From assembly GCF_037094465.1 (NCBI RefSeq), contig NZ_CP146609.1:1179501-1243500 (forward strand): a stretch of DNA of 64,000 nt, in the 5' to 3' direction. This document shows positions 55,630 to 64,000 of the stretch, in pieces (the stretch's first letter is position 1; the number at the start of each line of letters is the position of its first letter). A program made the position numbers and the translations under genes. The stretch is from Pseudodesulfovibrio sp. 5S69. GTDB taxonomy: Bacteria; Desulfobacterota; Desulfovibrionia; Desulfovibrionales; Desulfovibrionaceae. The notes beneath the pieces were generated by a model that saw nothing but the letters and a program-made list of their open reading frames with translations, was not told the DNA's origin and did no database searches.

Positions 55630-56403
55630 ATGAAACAAGGAATCCCGACCGCGCGGACAGGGATGTGGCTGGCGGCCGCGTCCCTGTCCGCCGTCTTCGG
55701 CATCTGGGCGGTCCTGGCCTACGCCGGTTCGGTCAAGCCCCTGTTTCTGCCGCCGCCGCACAAGGTCTTCCTGTCCTTCGGGGCGATGTACAGGGAAGGC
55801 ATCCTCTTCGCCTACACCTGGGACAGCGTCTACCGCGTCATGGTCGGCTGGTCCCTGGCGGCCGTGTTTGGCGTGCCGCTCGGGCTGCTCATCGCCACCT
55901 CCAGGCGCGCCTCGCACATGGTCGCCCCGGTCATGGAGTTCGCCCGCTACCTGCCGGTGGTCGCCCTGGTCCCGCTGACGCTCCTCTATTTCGGCATCGG
56001 CGACGCCCAGAAGTTCGCCATCATCTTCCTGGGCACCTTTTTCCAGTTGGTCCTGATGGTCGCGGACAGCGTGGCCAACGTGCCCGGCGACCTGAGCCGG
56101 GCCGCGGCCACCCTGGGCGCGAACCGCATGCAGACCTACCGGCTGGTCCTGTTCCCCGGCGCGCTGCCGGGCATCATGGACGACCTGCGCATCACCGTGG
56201 GCTGGGCCTGGACCTACCTGGTGGTGGCCGAACTGGTGGCCGCCAACTCGGGGCTCGGCTACATGATCCTGCGCGCCCAGCGGTTCCTGGCCATCGACCG
56301 CATCTTCGCCGGGTTGATCATCATCGGTGTGCTCGGGCTCTTGACCGACTATCTTTTCAAGCTGCTCGCGCGGCTCATAACCCCCTGGAGTGAAAAACGA
56401 TGA
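55630..56403 (+). CDS. NitT/TauT-type ABC transporter permease
   Basis: 257 residues with six membrane helices and the EAA-loop region AATLGANRMQTYRLVLFPGALPGIM (split: AATLGANRMQTYRL then VLFPGALPGI at about 157-180), which docks the ATPase. One base separates it from the binding-protein stop; it shares ATGA with the ATPase gene. Confidence 0.92.
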   Translation: MKQGIPTARTGMWLAAASLSAVFGIWAVLAYAGSVKPLFLPPPHKVFLSFGAMYREGILFAYTWDSVYRVMVGWSLAAVFGVPLGLLIATSRRASHMVAPVMEFARYLPVVALVPLTLLYFGIGDAQKFAIIFLGTFFQLVLMVADSVANVPGDLSRAAATLGANRMQTYRLVLFPGALPGIMDDLRITVGWAWTYLVVAELVAANSGLGYMILRAQRFLAIDRIFAGLIIIGVLGLLTDYLFKLLARLITPWSEKR

Positions 56404-57167
56404 CCATGCTGTCCATCGACAACCTGGGCAAGGTCTTCGACTCCAACAAGGGGGAGGTGACCGCGCTCGAAGACATCAACCTGACCGTGGACCGGGGCGA
56501 GTTGGCCGTCATCGTCGGACCCTCCGGCTGCGGCAAGTCCACCCTGCTGAACATCGTGGCCGGGCTGGAGCGGGCCACCTCGGGCGCGGCCGTGCTCGAA
56601 GGCGAGCCCATCACCGGGCCGGGCGCTGACCGGGGCATGGTCTTCCAGTCCTATACGCTCTTTCCCTGGCTGACCGTGCGCAAGAACGTGGAGTTCGGCC
56701 TGCGCCTCAAGGGCGTGCCCGCGGCCGAGCGCGCGGAGACCGCCCGCAAGTACATCGACCTGGTCGGCCTGGCCGAGTTCGAGAACGCCCTGCCCAAGGA
56801 GCTCTCGGGGGGCATGAAGCAGCGGGTGGCCATCGCCCGCGTGCTGGCCAACAAGCCGGTCATGCTGCTCATGGACGAGCCCTTCGGGGCCCTGGACGCC
56901 CAGACCCGGCTGCTCCTCCAGGAGCTGCTTCTGGACGTCTGGCGGCAGGAATCGAGCACCATCCTGTTCATCACCCACGACATCGACGAGGCCATCCTGC
57001 TGGCCGACAATGTCTACATCATGTCCAGGCGGCCCGGCCGGATCAAGGCCAAGGTCCCGGTGGACATCGCCCGCCCGCGCGATCACAAGGCCTCGCTGAC
57101 CCCGGAGTTCTCCCGGGTCAAGTCGCGGATCATGGATCTGCTCTGGGAAGAGATCGCGGCGGGCTAG
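56400..57167 (+). CDS. NitT/TauT-type ABC transporter ATPase
   Basis: 255 residues. Walker A GPSGCGKST (about 40-48), Q-loop, signature LSGGMKQRVAIAR (about 138) and Walker B LLMDEPFGALD (about 158) with H-loop THDIDEA. Energises the importer. ATGA overlap with the permease stop; an ATG at 56406 is an alternative start. Confidence 0.95.
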   Translation: MTMLSIDNLGKVFDSNKGEVTALEDINLTVDRGELAVIVGPSGCGKSTLLNIVAGLERATSGAAVLEGEPITGPGADRGMVFQSYTLFPWLTVRKNVEFGLRLKGVPAAERAETARKYIDLVGLAEFENALPKELSGGMKQRVAIARVLANKPVMLLMDEPFGALDAQTRLLLQELLLDVWRQESSTILFITHDIDEAILLADNVYIMSRRPGRIKAKVPVDIARPRDHKASLTPEFSRVKSRIMDLLWEEIAAG

Positions 57168-57505
57168 CCCGGCCCCCTGAAGACGAGGCGGCCCCGGCCC
57201 GGAGCCGGGCTTTTCTCACCCGCTCACCCGAACCGTTCGGCCCGTACGCTCCGGAATTCCTGCCCCGGCGGCTTTCCCGGTTCGGGCCGCCGTTGCCGCC
57301 GAAATGCAAGGCGGCGGCCTTGTTCCGGTCCGATTTTGATTAACCAATCAGTCAGTCCATGAAAATATTTTATAAATTGATTAATTACAGTATGTTACAA
57401 TGGTGTATTTTCCTTGCACGAAGGTTTTCTTGTGGTAGGTATGATTCGTGGCCGGTGGGTGCCGGCCTGTGAGAACGAGAAAACGACAACATGGGGGACA
57501 CTGAT
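57168..57505 (+). terminator. ABC operon terminator (57193-57214) and AT-rich promoter region
   Basis: CCCGGC-CCGGA-GCCGGG then TTTT lies 26 bases after the ABC operon stop. Bases 57335-57420 are sharply AT-rich in this GC-rich backbone (TTGATT ... TACAAT among others) and probably hold the promoter of the small exported peptide gene. No consensus with correct spacing is clear. Confidence 0.5.
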
Positions 57506-57661
57506 ATGAGACGTGTCAAGACTGTAGTGATTTCCTGCATCATGGTGACCGCCCTGGCGCTGATCGTGGGCATGAACGTGACCGCTCCGGGTACGCATAT
57601 TATGGGCAACGGCAACGCCAAGACCGCCGAGACCGTGCATTCCGCGAGCCTGGACGGCTAA
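57506..57661 (+). CDS. Small exported or membrane peptide
   Basis: 51 residues from ATG 57506 (GGGGGA upstream). Residues 1-5 are basic and 6-26 form one hydrophobic helix (VVISCIMVTALALIVGM), then a short polar tail with GNGNAKTAETVH. This could be an uncleaved signal anchor or an exported small protein. Flanked by an AT-rich promoter region and a good terminator, so a stand-alone transcript is likely. Confidence 0.62.
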   Translation: MRRVKTVVISCIMVTALALIVGMNVTAPGTHIMGNGNAKTAETVHSASLDG

Positions 57662-57703
57662 CCGGCGAGCAAATTTTGGGCGGACGGTTCCGCCCGGCAA
57701 GAC

Positions 57704-57740
57704 AAAGGGGAGACTCGTTTCGGGTCTCCCCTTTCCTTTT
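57704..57740 (+). terminator. Terminator of the small peptide gene
   Basis: AAAGGGGAGAC and its exact complement with a 9-base loop are followed by CCTTTT, 42 bases after the stop. Confidence 0.78.
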
Positions 57741-57886
57741 GGGCAGGCCTCCCGGCCAAGCCGGGGGCCCCTTGTCAAATCCTGCGATCCCTTGGGGTGT
57801 CGTTGTTGAGTGAGTTGCGGTCACTGAAGCGGATTTGAGAAGGTCCGTCGCCGTCCGTCCGCCGCGTGCGGGGACGGTTGTTTTCG

Positions 57887-59209
57887 TCAGATGTTCAGAT
57901 GATAAGTTTCAACGAATGCGCCGACGCGCTTGCCGGACTCCTTGATACGTTCACTCAGCGAGGCCTTGTAGGCATCGAGATCGAGCTGCCTGCGGGCCAC
58001 GCCCTCCTCCATGGCGGCCTTGGCCACGGCCACGGAGACGTACTCGATGAGCCTGAGGTCCAGGGCCTTGGGGATGACGTAGTCGGTGCCGAATTCGAGC
58101 TTGTCCACGCCGAAGGCCTCGCAGACGTAGGCCGGGGCCTCGGTCTTGGCCAGGTCGGCCAGGGCCTGGGCGGCGGCCAGCTTCATGCCCTCGGTGATGG
58201 CCGTGGCGCCGCAGTCGAGCGCGCCGCGGAAGATGAACGGGAAGCCGAGCACGTTGTTGACCTGGTTCGGGAAGTCCGAGCGGCCGGTGCCCATGATGCA
58301 GTCCGGGCGGGCGGCCTTGGCGTCGTCGTAGGTGATCTCCGGGTCCGGGTTGGCGCAGGCGAAGATGATCGGGCAGTTGTCGGACATGGACTTGACCATC
58401 TCCTTGGAGACGATGCCGCCCTTGGACAGGCCCAGGAAGCAGTCCGCGCCGACCATGGCCTCGGCCAGGGAGCCGTAGGCCTTGTCGGTGGCGTACTGCT
58501 GCTTGAACTCGTTCAGGTCGCTGCGGGACTTGTTGATGTGGCCGCGCGAGTCGAACATGGCGATGTTCTCGAACTTGACGCCCATGTTCCGGTACAGGTT
58601 GGTGCAGGCGATGGCCGCCGCGCCCGCGCCGGAGATGACCACGCGCATCTGCGCCGGGTCCTTGCCCGAGATCTCCAGGGCGTTCATCATGCCGGCCGCG
58701 GTGACGATGGCCGTGCCGTGCTGGTCGTCATGGAAGACCGGGATGTTCATTTCCTTTTTCAGCTTCTCTTCGATGTAGAAGCATTCCGGGGCCTTGATGT
58801 CTTCGAGGTTGATGCCGCCGAAGGTCGGCTCCAGGGCCTTGACCACGTCGCAGAGGGCGTCGGGATCGGTCACGTCCAGGTCGATGTCGTAGACGTCCAC
58901 GTCGCCGAAGACCTTGAACAGCACGCCCTTGCCCTCCATGACCGGCTTGCCGGCCAGGGGCCCGATGTTGCCCAGGCCGAGCACGGCGGTGCCGTTGGAG
59001 ACCACGCCGACCAGGTTGCCCTTGCCGGTGTATTCGTAGACCAGTTCGGGGTCGGCGTGGATGGCCATGCACGCCTCGGCCACGCCGGGGCTGTACGCCA
59101 TGGACAGATGCTTCTGGGTCTTGCACGGCTTGACCGGAACGACCTCGACCTTCCCCTTGCGGCCCTTGGAATGGTAGTCCAGGGCCTCCTGTTTGGTGAA
59201 TAATGCCAT
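57887..59209 (-). CDS. NAD(P)-dependent malic enzyme
   Basis: 440 residues from ATG 59209 (AAGGAG, 7-base spacer). Malic domain with [39 protein letters not shown] and the dinucleotide-binding [13 protein letters not shown] (about 200). Decarboxylates malate to pyruvate. About 440 residues, without the phosphotransacetylase domain of MaeB. Last gene of the minus-strand cluster, 25 bp after larA-like. Confidence 0.93.
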   Translation of the reverse strand: MALFTKQEALDYHSKGRKGKVEVVPVKPCKTQKHLSMAYSPGVAEACMAIHADPELVYEYTGKGNLVGVVSNGTAVLGLGNIGPLAGKPVMEGKGVLFKVFGDVDVYDIDLDVTDPDALCDVVKALEPTFGGINLEDIKAPECFYIEEKLKKEMNIPVFHDDQHGTAIVTAAGMMNALEISGKDPAQMRVVISGAGAAAIACTNLYRNMGVKFENIAMFDSRGHINKSRSDLNEFKQQYATDKAYGSLAEAMVGADCFLGLSKGGIVSKEMVKSMSDNCPIIFACANPDPEITYDDAKAARPDCIMGTGRSDFPNQVNNVLGFPFIFRGALDCGATAITEGMKLAAAQALADLAKTEAPAYVCEAFGVDKLEFGTDYVIPKALDLRLIEYVSVAVAKAAMEEGVARRQLDLDAYKASLSERIKESGKRVGAFVETYHLNI

Positions 59210-59234
59210 TTCGTATCTCCTTGATGGTTGTGCG

Positions 59235-60491
59235 TTAGGGCACCGGCTCGACCGCCGGGAGGGTGGACCCCCCGTAGGGCATGACCACGATGCGGGCGTC
59301 CTCACCGAGCTTGGCGCGCGCCCTGGCCAGGGCCGTCTCCACATCGGGGCAGGGGGTCACGAACATGTTTTCCATGACCGCGTCCTCCAGTTCGGAGACC
59401 ATGTACACGTCGGCCTTCTTCTCGGTCATGGCGATGGCCGCGGCCTTGTGTCCGCCGAGCTGGAACCGGGCCTTGACCCGGGCGATGAGGTCGTCGGGAC
59501 TGTCGGCTTCGTTGAGCCAGGTCTCGAAGACCTCGGACCCGTAACCCTCGGGGCAGGCGGCCACCCAGATGATCACGCCGCCCTGGCGCACGGCGTAGCG
59601 CGCGTTGTCCAGGGCCTTCTGGGCCTGGTAGATGTTCAGGTCCTTGGGAAATCCGCCGGGGGTGACCAGGACGATGTCCGCCGCCTTTTTCAGGGGGAAT
59701 CGGTACAGGGTGTCCAGAAAGGCGCAGCCCGCCCGGTGGGCCTGGATGCAGTCCCCGGCCACGGCGTGCAGCACGGTCTTGTCCGGGGCGAGCACCACGT
59801 TGAGGATCAGGTCCACGGACAGGAATCCCAGGAGCGCCTCCAGGTCGTCGCGCACCGGGTTGTCGATGAGATTGCCCGTGGCCGCCTTCTCGTCGACCAT
59901 GAAGGCGTGGTTGGCCTGGATGGTCCGGCGCGAGCACACGCCGGGCACGATGGCCTTGATGCCGCCGCTGTACCCGGCGAAGTAGTGGTACTCGATGTTG
60001 CCCAGGCAGATGCGCCGGGACGCTTCGGCCACCGGCCGGAAGACCTCGAAAGGGGTGCCTCGGGTCGACACGCCCACCAGGACCACGTCTTGCGGGTCCA
60101 TGTCGATGCAGCGATAGCGGGAGGCGATGTCTTTTCCCACGAGGTGTTCGATTTCTTCCCGCGTGTGCCTGCGATGCGCGCCCAGGGCGAAGACGATGGT
60201 GATGTCGTCGTTTTTTACGCCCGCTTCACCCAATTCCTCAAGCAGCGGAGGTAGCAGCTTGTAGGAGGGGCAGGGTCGGGTGATGTCGCTGGTCACGATG
60301 CACACGCTCTGGCCGGGGCCGAAGGTCTTGGCGATCGTTCCGGTGCCGATGGGATGGCGGAGGGCGGAGAGGATCAGTCGGCTTTCGTCATCGGGGACCG
60401 GAACGTCGTTCGGCGTCAGGACGGCGTCAACATGGGCGTCGTCGATAGCCGCTTGGAGAGTACCTTTTCCATATCCGAGTGAAATGTTCAT
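59235..60491 (-). CDS. LarA-like (DUF2088) nickel-pincer racemase family protein
   Basis: 418 residues. Family motifs: SDITRPCPS (about 68-76), GAHRRHT (about 104-110), YHYFAGYSGGIKAIVPGV (about 168-185) and HAFM. LarA racemises lactate with a nickel pincer cofactor; homologues act on other 2-hydroxy acids, so the substrate here is open. Its start overlaps the hydroxyacyl-CoA dehydrogenase stop by four bases (ATGA). Genes for making the cofactor are not in the window. Confidence 0.85.
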   Translation of the reverse strand: MNISLGYGKGTLQAAIDDAHVDAVLTPNDVPVPDDESRLILSALRHPIGTGTIAKTFGPGQSVCIVTSDITRPCPSYKLLPPLLEELGEAGVKNDDITIVFALGAHRRHTREEIEHLVGKDIASRYRCIDMDPQDVVLVGVSTRGTPFEVFRPVAEASRRICLGNIEYHYFAGYSGGIKAIVPGVCSRRTIQANHAFMVDEKAATGNLIDNPVRDDLEALLGFLSVDLILNVVLAPDKTVLHAVAGDCIQAHRAGCAFLDTLYRFPLKKAADIVLVTPGGFPKDLNIYQAQKALDNARYAVRQGGVIIWVAACPEGYGSEVFETWLNEADSPDDLIARVKARFQLGGHKAAAIAMTEKKADVYMVSELEDAVMENMFVTPCPDVETALARARAKLGEDARIVVMPYGGSTLPAVEPVP

Positions 60492-61450
60492 GGGTTGCGC
60501 TCGCTGTTTTCCTCGTTGAAAAGCGCCAGCCGGCGGGACAGGAATTCATCGCGCAGCTTGAGCACGCGCGCCGCCGAAGCCTCGTCATAGTCGTAGAATC
60601 CGGCCCCGGCCTTCAGGCCGAAGCGGCCTCGGTCGGTGTAGGTGGTCAACAGGGCGATGGCCTGGCCGTTGTCCCAGCCGAGCTTCTCGCGCATGTAGTG
60701 CATGATGGCCAGATAGGTGTCGGTCCCGGCCATGTCCGCGATCTCGAACGGGCCGAAGGCCCCGAGGCGGAAGCCGATGGTCGAGCGGATGATCCGGTCC
60801 ACCTCCTCCGGGGTGGCCAGCTTCTCGGCCACGATCTTGAGCGCCTCGGCGACCATGGCCATCTGGATGCGGTTGGCTACGAAGCCCGGTGCGTTGGCGC
60901 ACCGGGTCGGGACCTTGCCCACAGCCCGGCAGAACGCCTCCAGAACCTCCAGGACGCCGGGCGCGGTGGCGGCGCCGGGGATGAGCTCGATGCCCGGCGT
61001 GATGTTCGGCGGATGGAACCAATGCATGCCGAGCACGCGCTCGGGCCCGTTCACGGCCGCGCTGGCGATCTCGTTGATGTCGAAAGACGAGGTGTTGGTG
61101 GCCAGGATGGTCCCCGCCGGGCAGAGTCCGTCCAGCTCGCGGAATATCTTCTGCTTGAGCGGGAGGTTCTCGGACACGGTCTCGATGACCAGGTCCACCT
61201 TTCCGGCCGGTTCGGCCATGTCCGTGACATAGGTGATCCTGGACAGGGCGGCGGCGTTGTCCGCTTCCGAGGCCAGGCCCTGCCCGGCCAGGGTGGTCAG
61301 GCTGTCCCGGATCTGCCCCCGGCAGGTGTCCAGCGTCCGCCGGGTCCGGCTGAAGACCGTGGTTTCGATGCCCGCGCAGGCCAGGTGCTGGGCGATGGCC
61401 CGGCCCATCACGCCCGCTCCGAGGACGAGTACTGTGCTGATTTCGCTCAT
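60488..61450 (-). CDS. 3-hydroxyacyl-CoA dehydrogenase-family protein
   Basis: 320 residues. Rossmann NAD site GAGVMGRAIAQHL (about 11-23), TNTSSF (about 118), HWFHPP (catalytic His, about 143) and NAPGFVANRI (about 187). Oxidises a 3-hydroxy acid or its CoA ester with NAD. Downstream neighbour overlaps by ATGA; the iron alcohol dehydrogenase is 98 bp upstream. Confidence 0.9.
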   Translation of the reverse strand: MSEISTVLVLGAGVMGRAIAQHLACAGIETTVFSRTRRTLDTCRGQIRDSLTTLAGQGLASEADNAAALSRITYVTDMAEPAGKVDLVIETVSENLPLKQKIFRELDGLCPAGTILATNTSSFDINEIASAAVNGPERVLGMHWFHPPNITPGIELIPGAATAPGVLEVLEAFCRAVGKVPTRCANAPGFVANRIQMAMVAEALKIVAEKLATPEEVDRIIRSTIGFRLGAFGPFEIADMAGTDTYLAIMHYMREKLGWDNGQAIALLTTYTDRGRFGLKAGAGFYDYDEASAARVLKLRDEFLSRRLALFNEENSERNP

Positions 61451-61548
61451 GTTCGAATCCTTGTTCAGGGGAGTGCCCGGTGGCGCCGCCAGGATGGGGC
61501 GGCCCCCGGCCCCCCTCAGGCGGAGGGGGCCGGAAGACCGCCGGCGTC

Positions 61549-62709
61549 CTAATAGGCCGCCTTGAATATGGCCAGGACCTCGTCGCGGGTCAGTTGGTAC
61601 ATGGAGTGCCCCATGACGCGCTTCTGCGAGTAGGCCTCGTCCGTGAGCCGTTCCAGGTCGTTTTCGGTGATGCCGACATTCAGGCCCCGGAGGTTCAGGG
61701 GGATGCCGATGTCGCGGTACATCTGCTCGATCTCGCCGACGATGCGCTCGGCGGCCTGGGGCGCGGTCAGCCCGGCGCAGCAGATGCCCATGGCCTCGCC
61801 CATGGCCGTGAACTTGGCGTAGTTGCCCTTGGCCACTGCGGCCATGGTCCTGGGGACCATCATGGCCACGGCCAGGCCGTGGGGCACGTGGAACAGGGTG
61901 CCCAGGGCAAAGGCCAGCCCGTGCACCGAGGCCGCGCCGTCGGTCAGGTTCATGGCGTAGCCGCCGAGCAGGCTCCCGTAGGCCATGTAGTAGCGGGCCT
62001 CGCGGTCGCCGGGGTTGGCCACGGCGCGGCGCAGGTAGGTCCAGATCCGGCGGATGCCCTCCAGGGTCACGGCGTCGGCCATGGGGTTTTCGGTGACCGT
62101 CAGGAAGCTTTCGATGTTGTGGACCAGGGCGTCCACGCCGGTCTCGGCGGTCATCTTGCGCGGCAGACCCATGGTCAACTCGGGGTCGACAAGGGCCGCA
62201 TCGGCGGCGATCAGGGGGTCGACTACGCCGAGTTTGGACTCACCCTTGGTGGCGATGCAGATGATGGAGACCTCGGCGCCGGTTCCTGCGGTGGTGGGGA
62301 TGACCAGGCAGGGCAGCCCCTTGCGCGGCACGTTGCCGATGCCCGCGTACTCCTCGTACTTGCCGTCGTTGCCCGCGGCCATGGCCACGCCCTTGGCCAC
62401 GTCCATGGCGCTGCCGCCGCCGAGCCCGATGCACATGTCGCAGCCGCTCTCCCTGAGGATGTCCACGGCCTTGAGGATGTCGGCCACCGGCGGCTCCGGA
62501 GTGACCTTGTCGAACAGTTCGTAGTCGATGTCCGCGCTGTCCAGGATGTCCGTGACCGTGTCGAGGATGGGGGTCGAGGCGATGCCGGGATCGCACAGGA
62601 GCAGGATCTTCGTGCCGCCCAGCTTGGCTACGTATTCGGGCAGGGCGCTGACCGCGCCGAAGCCGAAATTGACCATTGTTCTGCAGTTGAAGCGAAAGCT
62701 CTTTTCCAT
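61549..62709 (-). CDS. Iron-containing alcohol dehydrogenase
   Basis: 386 residues. NAD site GGGSAMDVAKG (about 98-108), TAGTGAEVS (about 140-148) and iron-binding region with conserved Asp/His (DALVHNIE, HGLAFALG, FHVPHGLA). Reduces aldehydes or oxidises primary alcohols or hydroxy acids. 48 bp after the pgk gene, same strand. Confidence 0.93.
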   Translation of the reverse strand: MEKSFRFNCRTMVNFGFGAVSALPEYVAKLGGTKILLLCDPGIASTPILDTVTDILDSADIDYELFDKVTPEPPVADILKAVDILRESGCDMCIGLGGGSAMDVAKGVAMAAGNDGKYEEYAGIGNVPRKGLPCLVIPTTAGTGAEVSIICIATKGESKLGVVDPLIAADAALVDPELTMGLPRKMTAETGVDALVHNIESFLTVTENPMADAVTLEGIRRIWTYLRRAVANPGDREARYYMAYGSLLGGYAMNLTDGAASVHGLAFALGTLFHVPHGLAVAMMVPRTMAAVAKGNYAKFTAMGEAMGICCAGLTAPQAAERIVGEIEQMYRDIGIPLNLRGLNVGITENDLERLTDEAYSQKRVMGHSMYQLTRDEVLAIFKAAY

Positions 62710-62757
62710 GACGTATTCCTCGCGTTGGCGGTCCGGCGAAAGCCGGGGCCGTCGCAG

Positions 62758-63996
62758 TTATATGTTGTTCTCGAAAGCTTTTTGCATGGCCGTCAGCAGA
62801 GGTAGTTCAATGCCGGACAGGAACCGGACCATGGCCCCGCCCGCGGTGCACACGTAGTCGAGGTCCTTCAGGTCGATGAACCGGGCCGCGGCCGAGACCG
62901 AGTCGCCGCCGCCGACCACGGTGTAGGCGTCGGTGTCGCGCAGGGCCTCGAAGAGCCGTTTGGTGCCGCAGGCGAAGGCCTCGTCCTCGTACACGCCGGG
63001 GGGGCCGTTGACGAAGACCGTGCCCGCGGCAGCGATGATCCGTGCGTACCGCTCGGCCGTGTCCCGCCCGATGTCCGGGTAGATGTCCGTGCCGGGCAGG
63101 GCGGCCACGCTCATCTCCACGCGCCCGCCGTCCACCTGGCAGGCCAGGTCCGAGGGGACCTCGATCCTGCCGGGGTAGTCCCTCAGGTAAGTGCGGGCCG
63201 GTTCGACGAAGACGTCCAGGGAACGGTCGGAGATGAACGTGCGCATGGCCTCGCCCACGTCCGCGCCCTGGGCCATGAGCATGATGATCCCGGTGACGCC
63301 GCAGGTCAGGATGGTGTCGGCGGCCCCGGTTTCCAGGACTTTGAGCATCATGGAGAAGGCGTCGGAGATCTTCAGCCCGCCGAGCAGGAAGACCGCCGGG
63401 CGCGCCGGAGCGTCCATGACCTTGCGCAGGGCCGCCACCTCGTCGAAGAGCAGGCGTCCCGCGGCCGAGGGCAGCACTTCCTGGAAGGCCACCATGGACG
63501 GGGCGTTGCGGTGGGCGGCGGCAAAGGCGTCGTTGACGTAGATGTCGAACAGCGGGGCCAGACGGCGCACCAGATAGCAGTCCAGCATCTCCGAGGGCTT
63601 CAGGGTGACCGCGTTCTCGAAGGAGGAGACCTCCTCGGTGAGGTAGCGGACGTTGCCCAGGAGCAGGGCCTGTCCGGGCTTGAGGGCCTTGACCGCCTCG
63701 ACCGCCGCCGGTCCGGCCACGTCGTCGATGTAGCCGACCTCCCGGCCCAGGAGCCCGCTCAGCACCCCCGCGTGCTCCTCAAGAGGCACCAGGTCCCTGT
63801 AGTTGAGGGTGTCGCCCTGGTGGGCGAGGATGCCGAGCGCGGCGCCGTTGTCCAGGAGGTGGGACAGGGTCGGGACGCTCTTCTCGATCCGGTTGGTGTT
63901 CAGTATCCGGTGGGTCTTCGGATCGAGCGGGGAGTTGATGTCCACGCGGACAAGCACGCGCTTGTCCGCGTAGTTCAATTCCTCCAGAGGGCGCAT
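62758..63996 (-). CDS. pgk: Archaeal-type phosphoglycerate kinase (atypical)
   Basis: 412 residues. The motifs RVDINSP (17-23), NVRY (115-118), YVNDAFAAAHR (153-163), GGLKISD (206-212), NGPPGVYE (330-337) and GGGDS (362-366) give a PGK. The wording (RVDINSP, AHQG, DAFAAAHR) is that of archaeal PGKs. The usual arginine of HLGRP/HQGRP, which holds 3-phosphoglycerate, is Asp 62 here (AHQGD). So it could be a catabolic PGK of altered substrate use. ATG 63996 is 4 bp from the edge; the true start may be further upstream. Confidence 0.85.
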   Translation of the reverse strand: MRPLEELNYADKRVLVRVDINSPLDPKTHRILNTNRIEKSVPTLSHLLDNGAALGILAHQGDTLNYRDLVPLEEHAGVLSGLLGREVGYIDDVAGPAAVEAVKALKPGQALLLGNVRYLTEEVSSFENAVTLKPSEMLDCYLVRRLAPLFDIYVNDAFAAAHRNAPSMVAFQEVLPSAAGRLLFDEVAALRKVMDAPARPAVFLLGGLKISDAFSMMLKVLETGAADTILTCGVTGIIMLMAQGADVGEAMRTFISDRSLDVFVEPARTYLRDYPGRIEVPSDLACQVDGGRVEMSVAALPGTDIYPDIGRDTAERYARIIAAAGTVFVNGPPGVYEDEAFACGTKRLFEALRDTDAYTVVGGGDSVSAAARFIDLKDLDYVCTAGGAMVRFLSGIELPLLTAMQKAFENNI

Positions 63997-64000
63997 GTGC

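Overview
The window is most likely from a GC-rich sulfate-reducing deltaproteobacterium of the Desulfovibrionaceae (Desulfovibrio or Pseudodesulfovibrio type). The basis is gene content: a TRAP transporter, a tungsten-type aldehyde ferredoxin oxidoreductase with a multi-cluster ferredoxin, a radical SAM/B12 protein, a LarA-like protein, a malic enzyme and strong Shine-Dalgarno sites. This is inference; no rRNA or taxonomic marker was compared.

Layout. Bases 1-15560 are backbone: the end of otsA, small envelope and lipoprotein genes, a DUF697 protein, an RluA pseudouridine synthase, a ydbH-ynbE-ydbL operon, a dctP-dctQ-dctM TRAP transporter, a VCBS/FG-GAP protein and an RsmF-like methyltransferase. 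A strong promoter then drives tRNA-Val(TAC) and tRNA-Asp(GTC). From inside the tRNA-Asp anticodon loop to about 46277 there are three integrated elements in tandem. They are separated by copies of the tRNA 3' end at 15893, 26439, 44568 and 46212. Copy 2 is perfect over 66 bp, copy 3 has 1 mismatch and copy 4 has 7, so the stack looks layered, with the newest element next to the tRNA. Island 1 (10.5 kb) has an intact tyrosine integrase, an excisionase-like protein, a rolling-circle-type Rep with a strong palindrome, and a defence-like set: a DGQHR protein with a nuclease-like N-terminus (frameshifted at a C7 run), a D12 adenine methylase, a GIY-YIG/DUF4357 protein, and an XRE/ImmA-IrrE protein with an unknown partner. 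Island 2 (18.1 kb) lacks an integrase. It holds a PD-(D/E)XK-like protein, a DUF5131 pseudogene, a six-gene TerB/glycine-zipper cassette facing an XRE regulator, a complete type I restriction-modification operon with unusual small genes inside it, and a Kiwa-like (KwaA/KwaB) pair. Island 3 (1.6 kb) is a remnant with one unknown gene.

From 46300 on the sequence is GC-rich backbone again: a MoeA-like molybdopterin protein, a B12/radical SAM protein, an aldehyde oxidoreductase with its ferredoxin behind a good sigma-54 promoter, rsgA, a NitT/TauT-type ABC importer, a 51-residue exported peptide gene, and a minus-strand cluster pgk (archaeal type) - iron ADH - 3-hydroxyacyl-CoA dehydrogenase - larA-like - malic enzyme that runs off the right edge.

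The strongest candidates for something undescribed are the DGQHR/Dam/GIY-YIG operon, the type I RM operon with two small QPS-motif paralogues and a cysteine-rich HsdR insert, the TerB cassette, and the archaeal-type PGK with a changed substrate-site residue.
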